From Steinernema hermaphroditum (lineage: Eukaryota > Nematoda > Chromadorea > Rhabditida > Steinernematidae), in the NCBI GenBank assembly GCA_030435675.1, contig CM059625.1:2852001-2916000 (forward strand): a stretch of DNA of 64,000 bases, in the 5' to 3' direction. The notes under the pieces are model-generated. The model searched no databases. It saw nothing but the letters and a program-made list of their open reading frames with translations, and was not told the DNA's origin. Both the position numbers and the translations under genes were made by a program. Below are positions 23,101-34,469 of the stretch, piece by piece. Numbering within the stretch: the first letter of the stretch is position 1; every line of letters starts with the position of its first letter.

Positions 23101-26100
23101 CTCATCTATGAAAGTACAGGGTGTGCCGTAGCTCCAGTGCGGCTAGTATCTTATCAGCCAATGTCCAAAGAGAGCAATTCGAGAAGCCGTCATCCATGCA
23201 CTTATCGATTCGGGATATTCCAGGAATTGTATCACTATATCACTTTGATTCTGTGTTTGAGAGAAGATCATGAGCTACATCAATCAAAAGGTTAAATGAA
23301 ACAAGTTCATAGACGCAATTAATAGTGGCCATAACATCAGACTGACGCTTTATCACATGGCAAAGGCCCAAAATAGAAATGAGCCGAATTATGACTTTCT
23401 ATTATGACCCAGTGCTTCCGGTGTACCCACTCTGCGTCATCTGGGTGCACCCAAACGGCGTAAAAATAGCGCTGCTTAGCAATAAACCGTTCCATAAAAT
23501 CGACGATTTTTGATTTGTGAACGTTCGTCTCATCGCTTCATGTGTGCTAATAGACAGCACGTCCTCAGATAGCGCTACAGAACTGCACGGAACGGCGATT
23601 CTCATCACGCCACATTGAGGAGCTATGATGACATTAGGCCCCTTATTGCAAAGAGTTTCAATGACTGTTAAAGTAAATACATTTCTTATTGATAAACACG
23701 TCAGGTAATCACTGTTAAATCTGTTGCTAATACCCTTGAATAAGATCGTTGTGAAACACGCAGTCATTTAATGCAATATGCATCCTATTCATAGCTACGT
23801 TGGCTCGCCTGCTCGCCTACTAGCAAATTGATAAGACCAACGTGTCTTACTTTACTGTCTTCCGATGCGCATGATCATGTACGTCATCTTGCACCCACAT
23901 AGATAGCGACTAAAATAGACTGAAACAATAAAGCTGAATGTCAAAGATGAAAGTACGATAAGTGAACTATCAAACCACCAAACTGTTTGTGCCCGCTACC
24001 TATTTAAGTGATATCAACCGGACGCGGCGGTCAGTTTACATAATGTACGGAGCTGACGTAAGTGCTCCGGATATTGTTGCTGATGTCAGATACTGAATGT
24101 GTCGCGTTATTTCTGTATGCCTCATGTCTTTGGTATTTTAAATCGCGGAATTTGTCTGGTCTGCGCTGATGTGACTGAGAACAATGGAAAGCATTTTGCA
24201 GGAGATAATGTCAGCCGTAGCTTACTGAGGGGCTGGTAGCCATTGAGGAGTGGGTGGGCAGTGATGGGTTCCGGTCAGTTTGCGCGAATCTTAACATCGG
24301 TTTTTGAAATGGTACTGGCTTCGTAACTCGCTCGTTTTTAGTGCACAATAAGGTGATAGGACAACACAATTTCAAAAATCATAAAAAGCAAAACCGTATA
24401 TTACATGGGCTATCTAATTTCTACATCGTATCCTAAGTTTGGCAGGCCAAGGCAGTGATAACCACGGAGAATTTGAAATCGAAACACAGGGTATTCAGTG
24501 AACTGCTAGCTACAATCCTTCTTGAAACGTTCACACGCGAATGGTTTCTTATTTTTGCATCTTTCAAGGGTAACATTTGACGCATTCTCTGGCAGTGAAC
24601 GATTACCTCCTGGGAATAGGTTATAGAACCTTTGCCAAAGGTATACATTGTATGTCCTGAGGCTTAACGCAAAAGTCTTCCTATCCAATTTGCAGCCACT
24701 AAACATACCGGAGATGCCAGGTGACTGAGTTTATTCCTTGAGATGACGACTAGCTAACATTCAAAAGACTAAATAACATCGCGCTGTAGTCTGTTCCCTC
24801 AGCCAACAACATCTGATTTACCATTCCGGATGTTTAGATATTACCATCTCATACATTATCAACGACCAGTCCAAATGTATTCGATGTGCTTGGCTGTTGA
24901 CAACTCAATGAGATCTTTGATGAACGGAACGGTTGTGTACCATTATATCATTTTCGGTCTATCATTGATCGGCATTAGTTTGTGCAAGAAAAGTTTTTTA
25001 ATTTGAATGATATTCGATACGGAATACTCCCATTAAAAAAATGCAATGATAAGAGTATCAGAAGTTCAAATGCTTAGCAGGTTATTGTCACCTGTATCGA
25101 GAGCATAAGTGAGTGATAACGGGGAGTGAGAGGTACGAGCGAGATAGCGATGCCACAAAGCCCACAGTTTCTTTTATGACCGAGACATTTCGGCTTCAAG
25201 TTCAAATCAACTTTGTGTCGTTTATAATATGCGCATATTCGATCAGATGCCAGTACAATACAGGCAGTAAAGATCGACTGACATAGTCAAAATCTGTTTG
25301 GAACTTCATCGACATTGATGTATCCACTTCAAATTTAGGAGTGCGCTATATAATGAGATGGGACAATGCTTAATGTCTAAGACCAGAATCACATAAAAAT
25401 GTTCCTGTTTTGATAAACAAGTGCTGGAAATGCCAAAGAAACATTCCATAAAATGTTATGTGTCTTGTTTGTCCAAAACATTAGTATTAATGTCTTATTT
25501 TCTCGAAATCTGGGCTTTACTAGGACTGTCGGAGATGGTGTCCTTCATGTGTTTATAGGTTTTGTCTTAAAAGGATTACTGATTGATTATCGCTGCCCTC
25601 CTATCACCCGTGGTCGATTTGCACTTTTGTCGATAAGAAAGCACCTTTGAACTAGACGCTTAGGCCAGCCCTCTTACGCAGCGGAGGAGTGCGTATATAT
25701 TCGATGTTATGAGACAGTCGATCACTTTATCTCTCGCTCGACCCTACGTAGCGACTGTCAACGAAAAGCTACGTGAAGACGAGTCTTACTGATGCATTGA
25801 TAAGTGACTATTTTGGGAACGCATACCATCAGCTTTATGTCTCTATTTTACTGTCGATGTAGTATGCACTGCGCTCGTTCGTCTTTGCACTTATTTTATG
25901 ATCGAAACGCACTTTTTGGAAGCGGCGCCGAAAACGCGCGCAATTGACAGTGCAGATAGCGTTTTTGGAGACGCACTGTCTTCTGCGGCTGCCTGCAAGC
26001 CGTTTATCTATTGTGTCGCTCACTCTATCTATTGTTTGCGTCCACTGCTCGAAAGTCTAAATGTCCAAAACTGTTTATTTACTCTGTCGGCGATAATGTG

Positions 26101-26524
26101 CGCTCTTTCGCAATCTATAAAGATGCCTGCCAGTCGTGAAATATGATACTTGATCCTCACATGACGTCGTTCGATGTTAATGTATATGTCGGTTATAGTG
26201 CTGATAGTGTAGTACACTCCGTTGAGTGGGGAGCGGGGACAGCAGCGATCAGGATCAGGATGACTTTGAACCAACGTCAAGCTATAAAAGTGGGTGGTGT
26301 GATGGGAAGACGTCAGCAACACTCACTGATTTTCATAGATCGCCGTCGCTCGCGAGTCCGTAATGAGATTGTCCTGTTTTGGCGACCTTTAGCAGTGCGC
26401 TAGACTGTTCCTAGAAGCTTGGCGGTTAAATATTTGCATATTTATGAGTTGCGGCCGGGAAAAAACCCCTATTTATCTCTATAGTCTTGTACTGATGGCA
26501 TTTGCAGATTGTTTCCCAGAAACA
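20115..26524. other. No supported gene (about 6.4 kb)
   Basis: Scattered frames up to about 120 codons (longest on the minus strand at 23402-23767) show no motif I know. A pair of frames at 20456-20941 includes a cysteine-bearing stretch, but the only plausible splice between them breaks phase. The last few hundred bases are the 5' flank of the first transporter, with an acceptor-like TTTGCAG ending at 26507. Confidence 0.35.
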
Positions 26525-28323
26525 ATGTCATCCGAAAAGCAGCCGATTCCGAGTGAAACCAGCAGCGTCCGGTCGACCAAGGAAATTCTTCCTTCAGAAG
26601 CGCCCACCGACTGGCGATCGATCTACGTTGCCGCTGCATTGGGTCTGAGCTGCTCCGTTCAGTTCAGCCTGTACTTTACGAGTTTATGGCCTTATTTGAA
26701 CATTGTAAGTCCTTTCCAGAAAATACAGACTGTAATAGTATCGTTTTTTGTAGATAGACAAAGATGCCACAGAAACGTTCTTCGGTTTCATTATCGCAGC
26801 CTACAGCTTGGGCCAGATTCTGGCATCTCCAAGCTTTGGCTATTGGAGTAACCGGATCAAAAGTATAAAACTGCCGATGTTTACGGGTATCGTGTTCATG
26901 TTTATTGGAAACGTGATCTATCTATCGACTGAATTGCTACCTGGAGGACAGCGCTTTGCAATGCTCATCGCTAGGTTTATCACCGGAATCGGATCTGGTA
27001 AGTTTCACTAAAACATCACAAGTTATCTAGCATTTTAGCCAATGTAACCCTGGTCAAAACGTACGCATCGACGTCGTGCAACCCGACGGATCGTCCAAAA
27101 GCGCTTGCCTACGTGACTGGTGGAATCGCGTTTGGAATGACCATTGGTCCGGCCATTCAAGTCATCTTCACACCCATTGGCTATCCTGGTCTTCTCTTCT
27201 TCAAAGGACTCAGTTTCAACATGTACACCGCTTCTGCCTACGCCGCCTGCATCATGAACATCCTCAGTGCTATCGCTCTGGCAATGATCTTCAAAGAGAA
27301 TTATGTGGGTATCGTCAAAGAGATGAGCAAGGAAGAGGTAGGCTTTCTATACTCAATCCCTAGTACCGTTCAGTTCTCATTGCAGGAGAGCGGCTTTTCC
27401 ATCGACCTGAACCCCGTTCCTAAATTCGACTGGGTGGCCGTCGTCCTTTGCAATATCACTCGTTTTACACAACAGTTCATCAGCACAAATCTTGAAACGT
27501 AGGTTCTTAGAATAGGCCGCTGTTTCTATGAATAAAAATTTAGGATTGGAAGTCCCCTGGGAATGCAGGTGTTCGCATTTTCGAAGGCGGATGTCGTCAA
27601 GTTTGGATCCATTGCCCAAGGTGGGATGGGCTTTATGTCACTCTGTACTTATATTGCCTACATCGCCGGCGACCTCAACCGGTTGTAAGTCATCCACTTT
27701 GCAAGTCATTCATTTTAAATGCGAGTTTTTAGTATTGACTACCGTATATGCAACATCTGCTCACTGCTACTGTTTCTCGCTTTCCATTTAATCACCTATC
27801 CGTGGCCCTTCATTCCACAGGGGCTTAAAAGCTTCCACAACGAAGGTAATTCATAATATCAAGGGACTCTGGTACCATATGGGTTTTAGATCTTATCAAT
27901 GCCACACACGAAGTTGTCGGCTGCAACATCGACAAATTCGGATGGTGCACCAGCACGAAGCAAGTCAACGTATGGCTCTATTACATCACTTTTGCAATCA
28001 TCATGGGAATCTCGTTTTCCTTCATGAACATCACTCTTAACACCATATACGGGCGCATTCTTGGACCACGTCGTCAAGGAACAATGCAGGGCATCCTGCA
28101 AGTTTCCGGTGGTCTAGCCCGACTTGTGGGACCGGTCACCATCAGTGCTCTCTATTCGGCCTACGGTCCGTCGATCTCATGGATCAGCGAACTTGTCGTC
28201 ATAAGCGTGAACCTGATCTTGTGGGCGATCCTGTACAAACGCATGGTGCCGCTAAAGCTGCTGCACGAGAGAAAGATTGGCGTTCCAGTGCGCGTCAAGG
28301 CCGGATACGTCTACAGAATCTAA
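26525..28323 (+). CDS. MFSD8/CLN7-like major facilitator transporter, copy 1
   Basis: Seven exons: 26525-26704, 26754-26997, 27039-27337, 27386-27498, 27544-27684, 27733-27845, 27890-28323; phases close to 507 aa. This is a polytopic major facilitator protein. After a cytosolic N-tail and DWRSIYV come helices with YFTSLWPYLN, the loop FGYWSNRIKSIKLP and the ARFITGIGSGNVTLVKTYAS segment. The arrangement matches MFSD8/CLN7 proteins, which are lysosomal/endosomal membrane transporters; substrate and location here are inferred from the family. The last exon carries IYGRILGPRRQGTMQG and the tail RVKAGYVYRI. I chose this ATG because it lies 17 bases after an acceptor-like TTTGCAG, although an upstream in-frame ATG exists at 26444. 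A close paralogue lies at 31216. Confidence 0.9.
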
Positions 28324-28406
28324 TCAGCTTATATTCATAATATTCCATGTGTACTTATTCTCAAAGTTGCTTTTAAACCATACGAGGTATTAGACATGAT
28401 TCTCGA

Positions 28407-28412
28407 ATAAAT
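28407..28412 (+). terminator. Poly(A) signal of transporter copy 1
   Basis: AATAAA 84 bases after the stop codon. Confidence 0.6.
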
Positions 28413-28549
28413 CATATATTCTGGTAAATTTTTTTCACTTCGAAACACAGAATTTCATAGTGTACAAAGAACGGATGGAGTACGGTGAATACTCATCGTC
28501 AACAACATTTATAGATGACATAACGTTTTATAAGCCTGAGTGAATGTAC

Positions 28550-28632
28550 ACAAGTGGCCGAGTTGTGTAAGGCGCTACACAAGAGTGAACGCTTTAGTGC
28601 TTTGATGCTTTGGTTCGAACCGCACTTTCGTT
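28550..28632 (+). other. Degenerate tRNA-like sequence (A and B box)
   Basis: TGGCCGAGTTG fits the internal A box of Leu/Ser-type tRNAs and is followed by TAAGGCGC. GGTTCGAACC about 55 bases later fits the B box. I cannot fold a proper anticodon arm with a U at the position before the anticodon, and the acceptor ends do not pair. I read it as a tRNA pseudogene or the head of a tRNA-derived SINE, not a functional tRNA. Confidence 0.35.
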
Positions 28633-29734
28633 GCTATTGTGCCATTTTCCGACTGATGTTCAGTTTTCGGCTCGTTCATTCAAGTTATGATCAGTCCTGA
28701 TTGACTAATTTTCACTGACCCTAGATGCTTTCAACCACGAACCCGGATATCTGTCTTATAATTTGACGAAGCTTTTTAGAAATATCAATGAGATCGCTTG
28801 AGAACCTCTACCGACGAACTTTCATCTCACAAATGTCATAAATTCCATAGGTCGTCGCGAGAACAGCACTTGTATTATCAGCGACTACAGCTATGTTGTC
28901 CTCGATTTCTACTGCAAAGAGTACCTTACGATGTTCTTAGTATATACGGTATAATAAACCATGTGATTGTGTAGCCCCGGTGATAATGAACTCCTCATTT
29001 GTCAGCTTATGCACTTGTAACTATGATATTTACACAATGTTAAGGACATCACATTTAGGACATAAGTAAAGGGTGCATGTGGAAGGTTGATTTGAGCGGT
29101 TATTTCAAATGCTCTGAAACATTTTGCTCAAGTACTATCAAAGTAAATGCGTGCCCAATTGCGTTACGTCATCATTATTTTGATGAATTTGTAAAACACA
29201 TTTAAAATTCAGAGCCAAAGATGATGCTGTAAAGCCATATGGTAAAAAGGGTCAAGAAAGAAGCCTCGTTGAACTCAATCACTGTAGCTTTTGTTTACCT
29301 ACGCCCTATTTTCTAAACAAACTTAACAACTGTTAAATAATGGGCTAATGAAGAAAGGAATTTCACTGTACCATATATCTTTTATCTATCAACAATGATG
29401 ATCAGAATTCTCGTAGAAACTGAGGTAGCAAAGTGTTGGTTAAAGAGTGCCATGAACATGAGAACATTTCACAATAAAGTTTGCACAAAGCATTAGTTTC
29501 AGCCAAAAGGCCTCAGTTCTTTTGCTTGTTTCTGTCTTGCCTGACCCGATTAGACCGCACCCTTCCTGTGATGTTGTTGCAAAAATACTAGACTCCTAAC
29601 GCGTTATGGTTGTAGAAATCTGATGATTACACCGATCAGTATGAATGGTGACGATTCTGTTTACATTTACACCTGCGCTAAGCTCGCGCGTTCGGAATAC
29701 GAAAATACCGCTAGAGGAATGGCTGAAAACTTTC

Positions 29735-29880
29735 TAACAAGTCCATCACGAGGAGGAAACCCGGATGCGCGATGTTCTCGTTCTGGGAGTTCATGCCGAA
29801 GTACCTCACCGGAGTCGGAGCGATGATGGGGCCGATATACGCCGCCCTACTGAATCCGAGCACGATGTAGACATACATTA
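29735..29880. other. GC-rich coding-like island, open on both strands
   Basis: Plus strand reads FSFWEFMPKYLTGVGAMMGP and onward to a TAG at 29875-29877. Minus strand reads MYVYIVLGFSRAAYIGPIIA, preceded by a strong acceptor (TTTTTCTACTTCCAG). GC content is well above the flanks. Either could be an orphan exon or gene fragment; both readings are membrane-protein-like. I cannot decide the strand or assign a family. Confidence 0.25.
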
Positions 29881-31215
29881 TTATATCTGGAAGTAGAAAA
29901 AGCATAATATGCAATGACTAATCTTTCGCGATATTTGCTATTGGGTTGGGGCAGTGAAAATGGGACACTTGGTAAACATCCTCTAATTTCGCCATGTTTA
30001 CTCCTAGGACAGAATAGATGGGCGCTTTGTGGAGTACAGTGAACTCTCACCCTGCACTATGATCTGCAACTTGTTCATTGCATTCCTCTTGATTTTGGGC
30101 GTCTACTCTAACTTGACGGTCATTTTTAGCACCTCGAGATGGCAAAATGCGAAGTGATATACAGGCTGCCTATAGTAGTAATTGTCTGACGGACGATGAC
30201 TGCCTTCAATCACGTATATCGTACTGTCTAACCTACCGAATGCACCTATTGCTGTGTTCGTCATATATCGTAACGTAAGCTAATCTCAAAAAGATGGCCT
30301 TTTCGGATCACCATGTTCCGTTAACGCCAACGTTTCCAATTGGTTAAGTACCGTAACAGAGAATGGGGATATAGAGCAGGTAACCCTCACTCACAGCTAC
30401 CATACACGCATAGCGGCTCCATGATCTCACGGTTACTTTACGGAAATAGAGGCCAAATGTTGCATAGGTCACACTTCAGCAATGGTGCCTGAGACCTCAC
30501 ATTTTCAAGGCGACCTCTCCATTTTGAGCCTACAGATTCCTTTTTTGTTGTTTATCTAGCACTCTCTTAGCTCTATCTAGCTACCACCTGTGCTCATCCA
30601 CAAATGACGACATCGGAGGAAATCATTCCGAATAAGACAAAGAGGTCGAAAATGAGACCAAAAACTTTTTCGACCCTAAACCCCTTATGTTCTATGATCG
30701 ACGGATCGGACTTTTGTCCGAGTAGTGGGCTAAGGTTATTCAACCAAATGGTGAATACCTTGAAGTGAAATGGTTGAAACAATGCAAATAAACAATCGTC
30801 ACAAAGGTGTCCTATTTTCGGTGCCCCAACCTAATATAAGTGTTAATTCACCTGCACTTCTAGAGACGTTTATTTGCCATGTTTCATCAGACCGTAAGGA
30901 CACCGAGAAAGACCAGTTTCGCAATCCTCAAGGAGTTCCGCGGTCGCCCGAAAAGGTGCCCGAACTGACGGATGTGACGAAATTTGCTCTCTTATCGCGT
31001 CTGTTGGCTGTTCGCTGATAGTGTCAGCGCAGTTTGCTGCGGCAACATGGCCGAGGATGGTGGCGCTGGGTAGCGCTCTGCGAAAACGAGTGATGAGATT
31101 ATATATCTTTTCATTCATGAAGAGGGACATAACATGGGCTACAATGTGCCCTGGGCATTGAACTTCACAACACACAAAATCATTATATTTTTTTTGCAGA
31201 TCTTTTTCACTTACC

Positions 31216-33595
31216 ATGTCTGAGCACGAAAGTGATATAAGCAGCGTCGATTCAGCTATGGAAAGTCAGGTTTCTAATCCGTCTATCCCTGAGCCGCCCA
31301 TTTCCGAGCCGCCTACAGACTGGCGATCAATCTACGTGGTCTCTGCGCTCGGATTCAGCTGTGCCGTTCAATTCAGTGTGTATTACACCAGCTTATGGCC
31401 GTATTTGGATATCGTAAGTCATTTCATTTCAGTTTTCAGGATAATTAATGAAGTATACAAGGTAGACTGTCTGCTGGGGTCGTATGTATTAATTCTGCTA
31501 CTCCGATATGCTGCCCTCTACTATAAGGGTCACCTTACTTCTTTTGTTTTTCTGTACTTTACTGCCTGAAATACCTGCAAGATATATTGAAACTGAATCC
31601 ACCTGAGACACACTTGCTCTTCAAGTAGTTCAGTAGAAGCCAACCTGGCAACAACTTGCTTGAAGTCGACTTTGCTCTCCGAATTGCCCATAATGATTCT
31701 TGAGTTTATCAAGTCACTTTGGTGTACGGTAATACCTAAATTTGGAGGACCGATGATAAGCTACCCAATCAAGACTGCCTTGATAACAATGTAAACTATC
31801 GCTTATAGATCGACAAAAAGGCGACTGAAACATTCTTCGGTTTCATCATCGGTGCCTACAGTTTGGGCCAAATCGTCGCATCACCGACTTTCGGATATTG
31901 GAGCAACAGAATCAAAAGCATTAAGCTGCCTATGTACGCTGGGTTGCTCGCCATGTTCATCGGAAACGTTATCTATTTGACGGTCGAACTGCTACCCCAC
32001 GGAAGACGATATGCCTTACTCATCGCTAGAACAATTACTGGAGTTGGAGCTGGTAACCCATCAAAGCAAACTCACCTTTTGATAACGGAACATTTTAGCC
32101 AGTGTCGGACTTGTGAAAACGTATGCTTCTACCTCCTGTAAAGCGTCCGATCGAGCGAAGGCAGTGACATATGTTACCGGTGGAATCGCGCTCGGAGTGA
32201 CTATCGGTCCTGCCATTCAGATTGTTTTCACTCCGGTCGGATATCCAGGCCTCGTCTTCTTCAGAGGCCTTACTATCAGCATGTACACGGCACCCGCCTG
32301 GGTGGCATGCCTTATGAACATCGTCAGTGCGATAGCCATGGCTACAATGCTTAAGGAGACCTACGCCGGTATAGTCAAGGAGCAGAAGACGAATAACGAG
32401 GTGTGTTGCTAGTTTTTTTAATGGAAAAGTGCGCGGTAGTAAGTGAACCTTTTGTTTGGGCAAGATCAGCACAAATATGAAATGCTTCCATCTCCTTTAA
32501 AGTGTGTGATCGAGCAAAGACAGTAACACATGTCATCAGTCGGTGGAGTCGCCCTACCGGGCCTACCACTTAGATTGTTTTCGCAGAGTTTCGTAGTTTT
32601 CGTTAGTTGAGTGTGCAATCTAAACCTAACATTTGAATTTTCGCCCTTTCAGGAAGGCGACTCTCCCATTGACTTGAATCCAGTCCCGAAATACGACTGG
32701 ATTGCTGTCATTCTCTGCAACATCACTCGCTTCACACAACAGTTCATCAACACCAATCTTGAAACGTTTCATCTATGGTTTCATCATGTTGCTCAACTTA
32801 TCTATCTTTAGAGTCGGAAGTCCCTTAGCCATGCAGGTGTTTGCCTTCACAAAACAACAAACCGTGAAATACGGATCAATCGCTCAAGGAGGAATGGGAA
32901 TCATGTCATTGATCACCTATGTGGCTTTCATTTTCGGCGATTTGAGCAGATTGTACGTTCTCCATGTTCTTGCAGATACAACAAACTTCAAGCCTATTTT
33001 AGCATGGACTACCGTATCGGCACGATTGGCTCTCTTGTTCTCTTTCTTTTGTTCCATTTGATCACCTACCCTTGGCCGTTTATTCCTGAAGGACTTACAA
33101 CTTACAGCAAAGACGGTAGCTTGAGAATCTCTTCGTATATGAAATAACTGAATCACTTCAGATCTCCTGAATGCCACACACGAGGTTGTTGGTTGCAATG
33201 TGGACAAGTTCACCTGGTGCAACTCGACCAGCTACATCAACGTTTGGCTCTACTATGTCAGCTTTGCTATCATCATGGGCATTTGCTTCACCTCCATGAA
33301 TATCACGCTGAACACTATCTACGGCCGTATTCTTGGCCCCCGTCGACAGGGGACCATGCAGGGCGTACTTCTTGTCTCCGGTGGGCTCGCGCGCATGATA
33401 GGACCAGTGATCATCAGTACGCTCTACTCTGTCTACGGTCCCGAGATTTCGTGGATTGTCGAAATTGCGATTCTAGCAGTGAACCTGGCTCTCTGGGCTA
33501 TTTTCTACAAGAGAACTGTCCCTCTGAAGTTGATCCACGAAAGAGAACGCGGTGTTGCGATCCGTGTTAAGAAGGGAAATGTTTATCGGATGTAG
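31216..33595 (+). CDS. MFSD8/CLN7-like major facilitator transporter, copy 2
   Basis: Seven exons: 31216-31413, 31809-32052, 32099-32400, 32653-32765, 32812-32952, 33003-33115, 33162-33595; phases close to 514 aa. Five exons (244, 113, 141, 113 and 434 bases) match copy 1 in length exactly, and every splice phase is the same, so the two genes are tandem duplicates. Diagnostic segments recur: DWRSIYVVSALGFSCAVQFS, FGYWSNRIKSIKLP, VKTYASTSC, YVTGGIALGVTIGP, YGRILGPRRQGTMQG. The N-tail is Ser/Pro-rich and differs from copy 1. Introns 1 (395 bases) and 3 (252 bases) are unusually long for this window, and intron 3 holds a decayed copy of exon 3. Likely an endolysosomal transporter by family; substrate unknown. 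Confidence 0.9.
32473..32595 (+). pseudogene. Decayed copy of transporter exon 3 inside intron 3
   Basis: This stretch aligns with about 32114-32240 of exon 3. Shared blocks are ATGCTTC..TC, GATCGAGC.AAG.CAGT, GGTGGA.TCGC and CAGATTGTTTTC-like TTAGATTGTTTTCGC. It is broken by substitutions, indels and stops and lacks a usable frame. The simplest reading is a local exon duplication that decayed, leaving an expanded intron. Confidence 0.75.
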
Positions 33596-33665
33596 ATCAG
33601 TGATACGATGGATTTTTCGTTGAATGTTCCATAATTTTAAACATGAATATGATGTGATAATCCTG

Positions 33666-33671
33666 AATAAA
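33666..33671 (+). terminator. Poly(A) signal of transporter copy 2
   Basis: AATAAA 71 bases after the stop codon. Confidence 0.6.
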
Positions 33672-34469
33672 GTAGTGTGGCAGAATTTAGCCTTGCTCCT
33701 CCGCGGTCGAATGCAGAAGGTACGAGAAAATGAGAGACGGATAGGAGTGACCATAATCAAGGGCCTATTCAAAACATAAGCAAACTACGCAGCTCTAAGA
33801 CATTACCTAGGGTAGGCAGTACTGGAGCGCACAAAGCAGAAGAAGCGGGTTTGAATACAATCGAGAATACCCTGGGAGCCGCCATAATAGACCATATTGC
33901 AGAGCTAAGTTGCACACATAGCTGAAGCATGAACGCGGCAAAGGTTCAGGCTTAGACATAGGGACGAGATGAGGGATGGGCATGAACCGAGAATAAGAGG
34001 AGGAATGGACGGGGCAGAGATGTGACAAGGCACAGCAGAGGGGCCATGGGCTGGGTCAGAGATGGTCAAAACTTTGTAACATAGAGTGTTGGTGAGATGA
34101 ATCACGGACAAGACATAGGATGACACATGAATTGGGATACGCTTCCAGCACAAAACAACGTGAGTTTGGAGCAGAACATGGCATGAGCATTGGGCAACTT
34201 AGACGTAGGCGGCCGATGCGGCTAGTTGCAGGGCTAAGCACACATAGCTGAAACTGTCGTTGACCATCAGAGTTCCGGGGAAGGAGGATGATAAGACGTC
34301 GATGGGCCGTTATGTGGACCTGTTCCACATGACGACTTAACTCCTGGTGGCAACTTAGCTCCATACCCATATATGTCACGCGTGGTGCCAGCCACTTTCC
34401 TGATTGCTGTCCATAACTTGAACACGCTGAATACGGTCAAGTGATCTGTAATGATTGTTTACACTGATT
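33672..34469. other. Intergenic, purine-rich stretch, no gene seen
   Basis: About 800 bases between the second transporter and gene A. The part at 33920-34070 is rich in GGGATG/GGACGG/GAGGAA-type purine blocks on the plus strand. A short imperfect repeat around AGCTAAG and CACACATAGCTGAA occurs near 33903 and 34233. Overlapping minus-strand frames here look like shadows of this biased composition. Confidence 0.35.

Larger units (their letters stand above)
28324..31215. other. Intergenic region between the two transporters
   Basis: About 2.9 kb of AT-rich sequence. It holds a tRNA-like sequence near 28550 and a short GC-rich coding-like island at 29735-29880, both listed separately. The 3' end has an acceptor-like T-run and GCAG ending at 31199, 17 bases before the next start codon. 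Confidence 0.4.

Noticed and set aside
23402..23767. 121-codon minus-strand frame
   Set aside because: Length is possible by chance in this composition; no motif, splice context or neighbour supports it.
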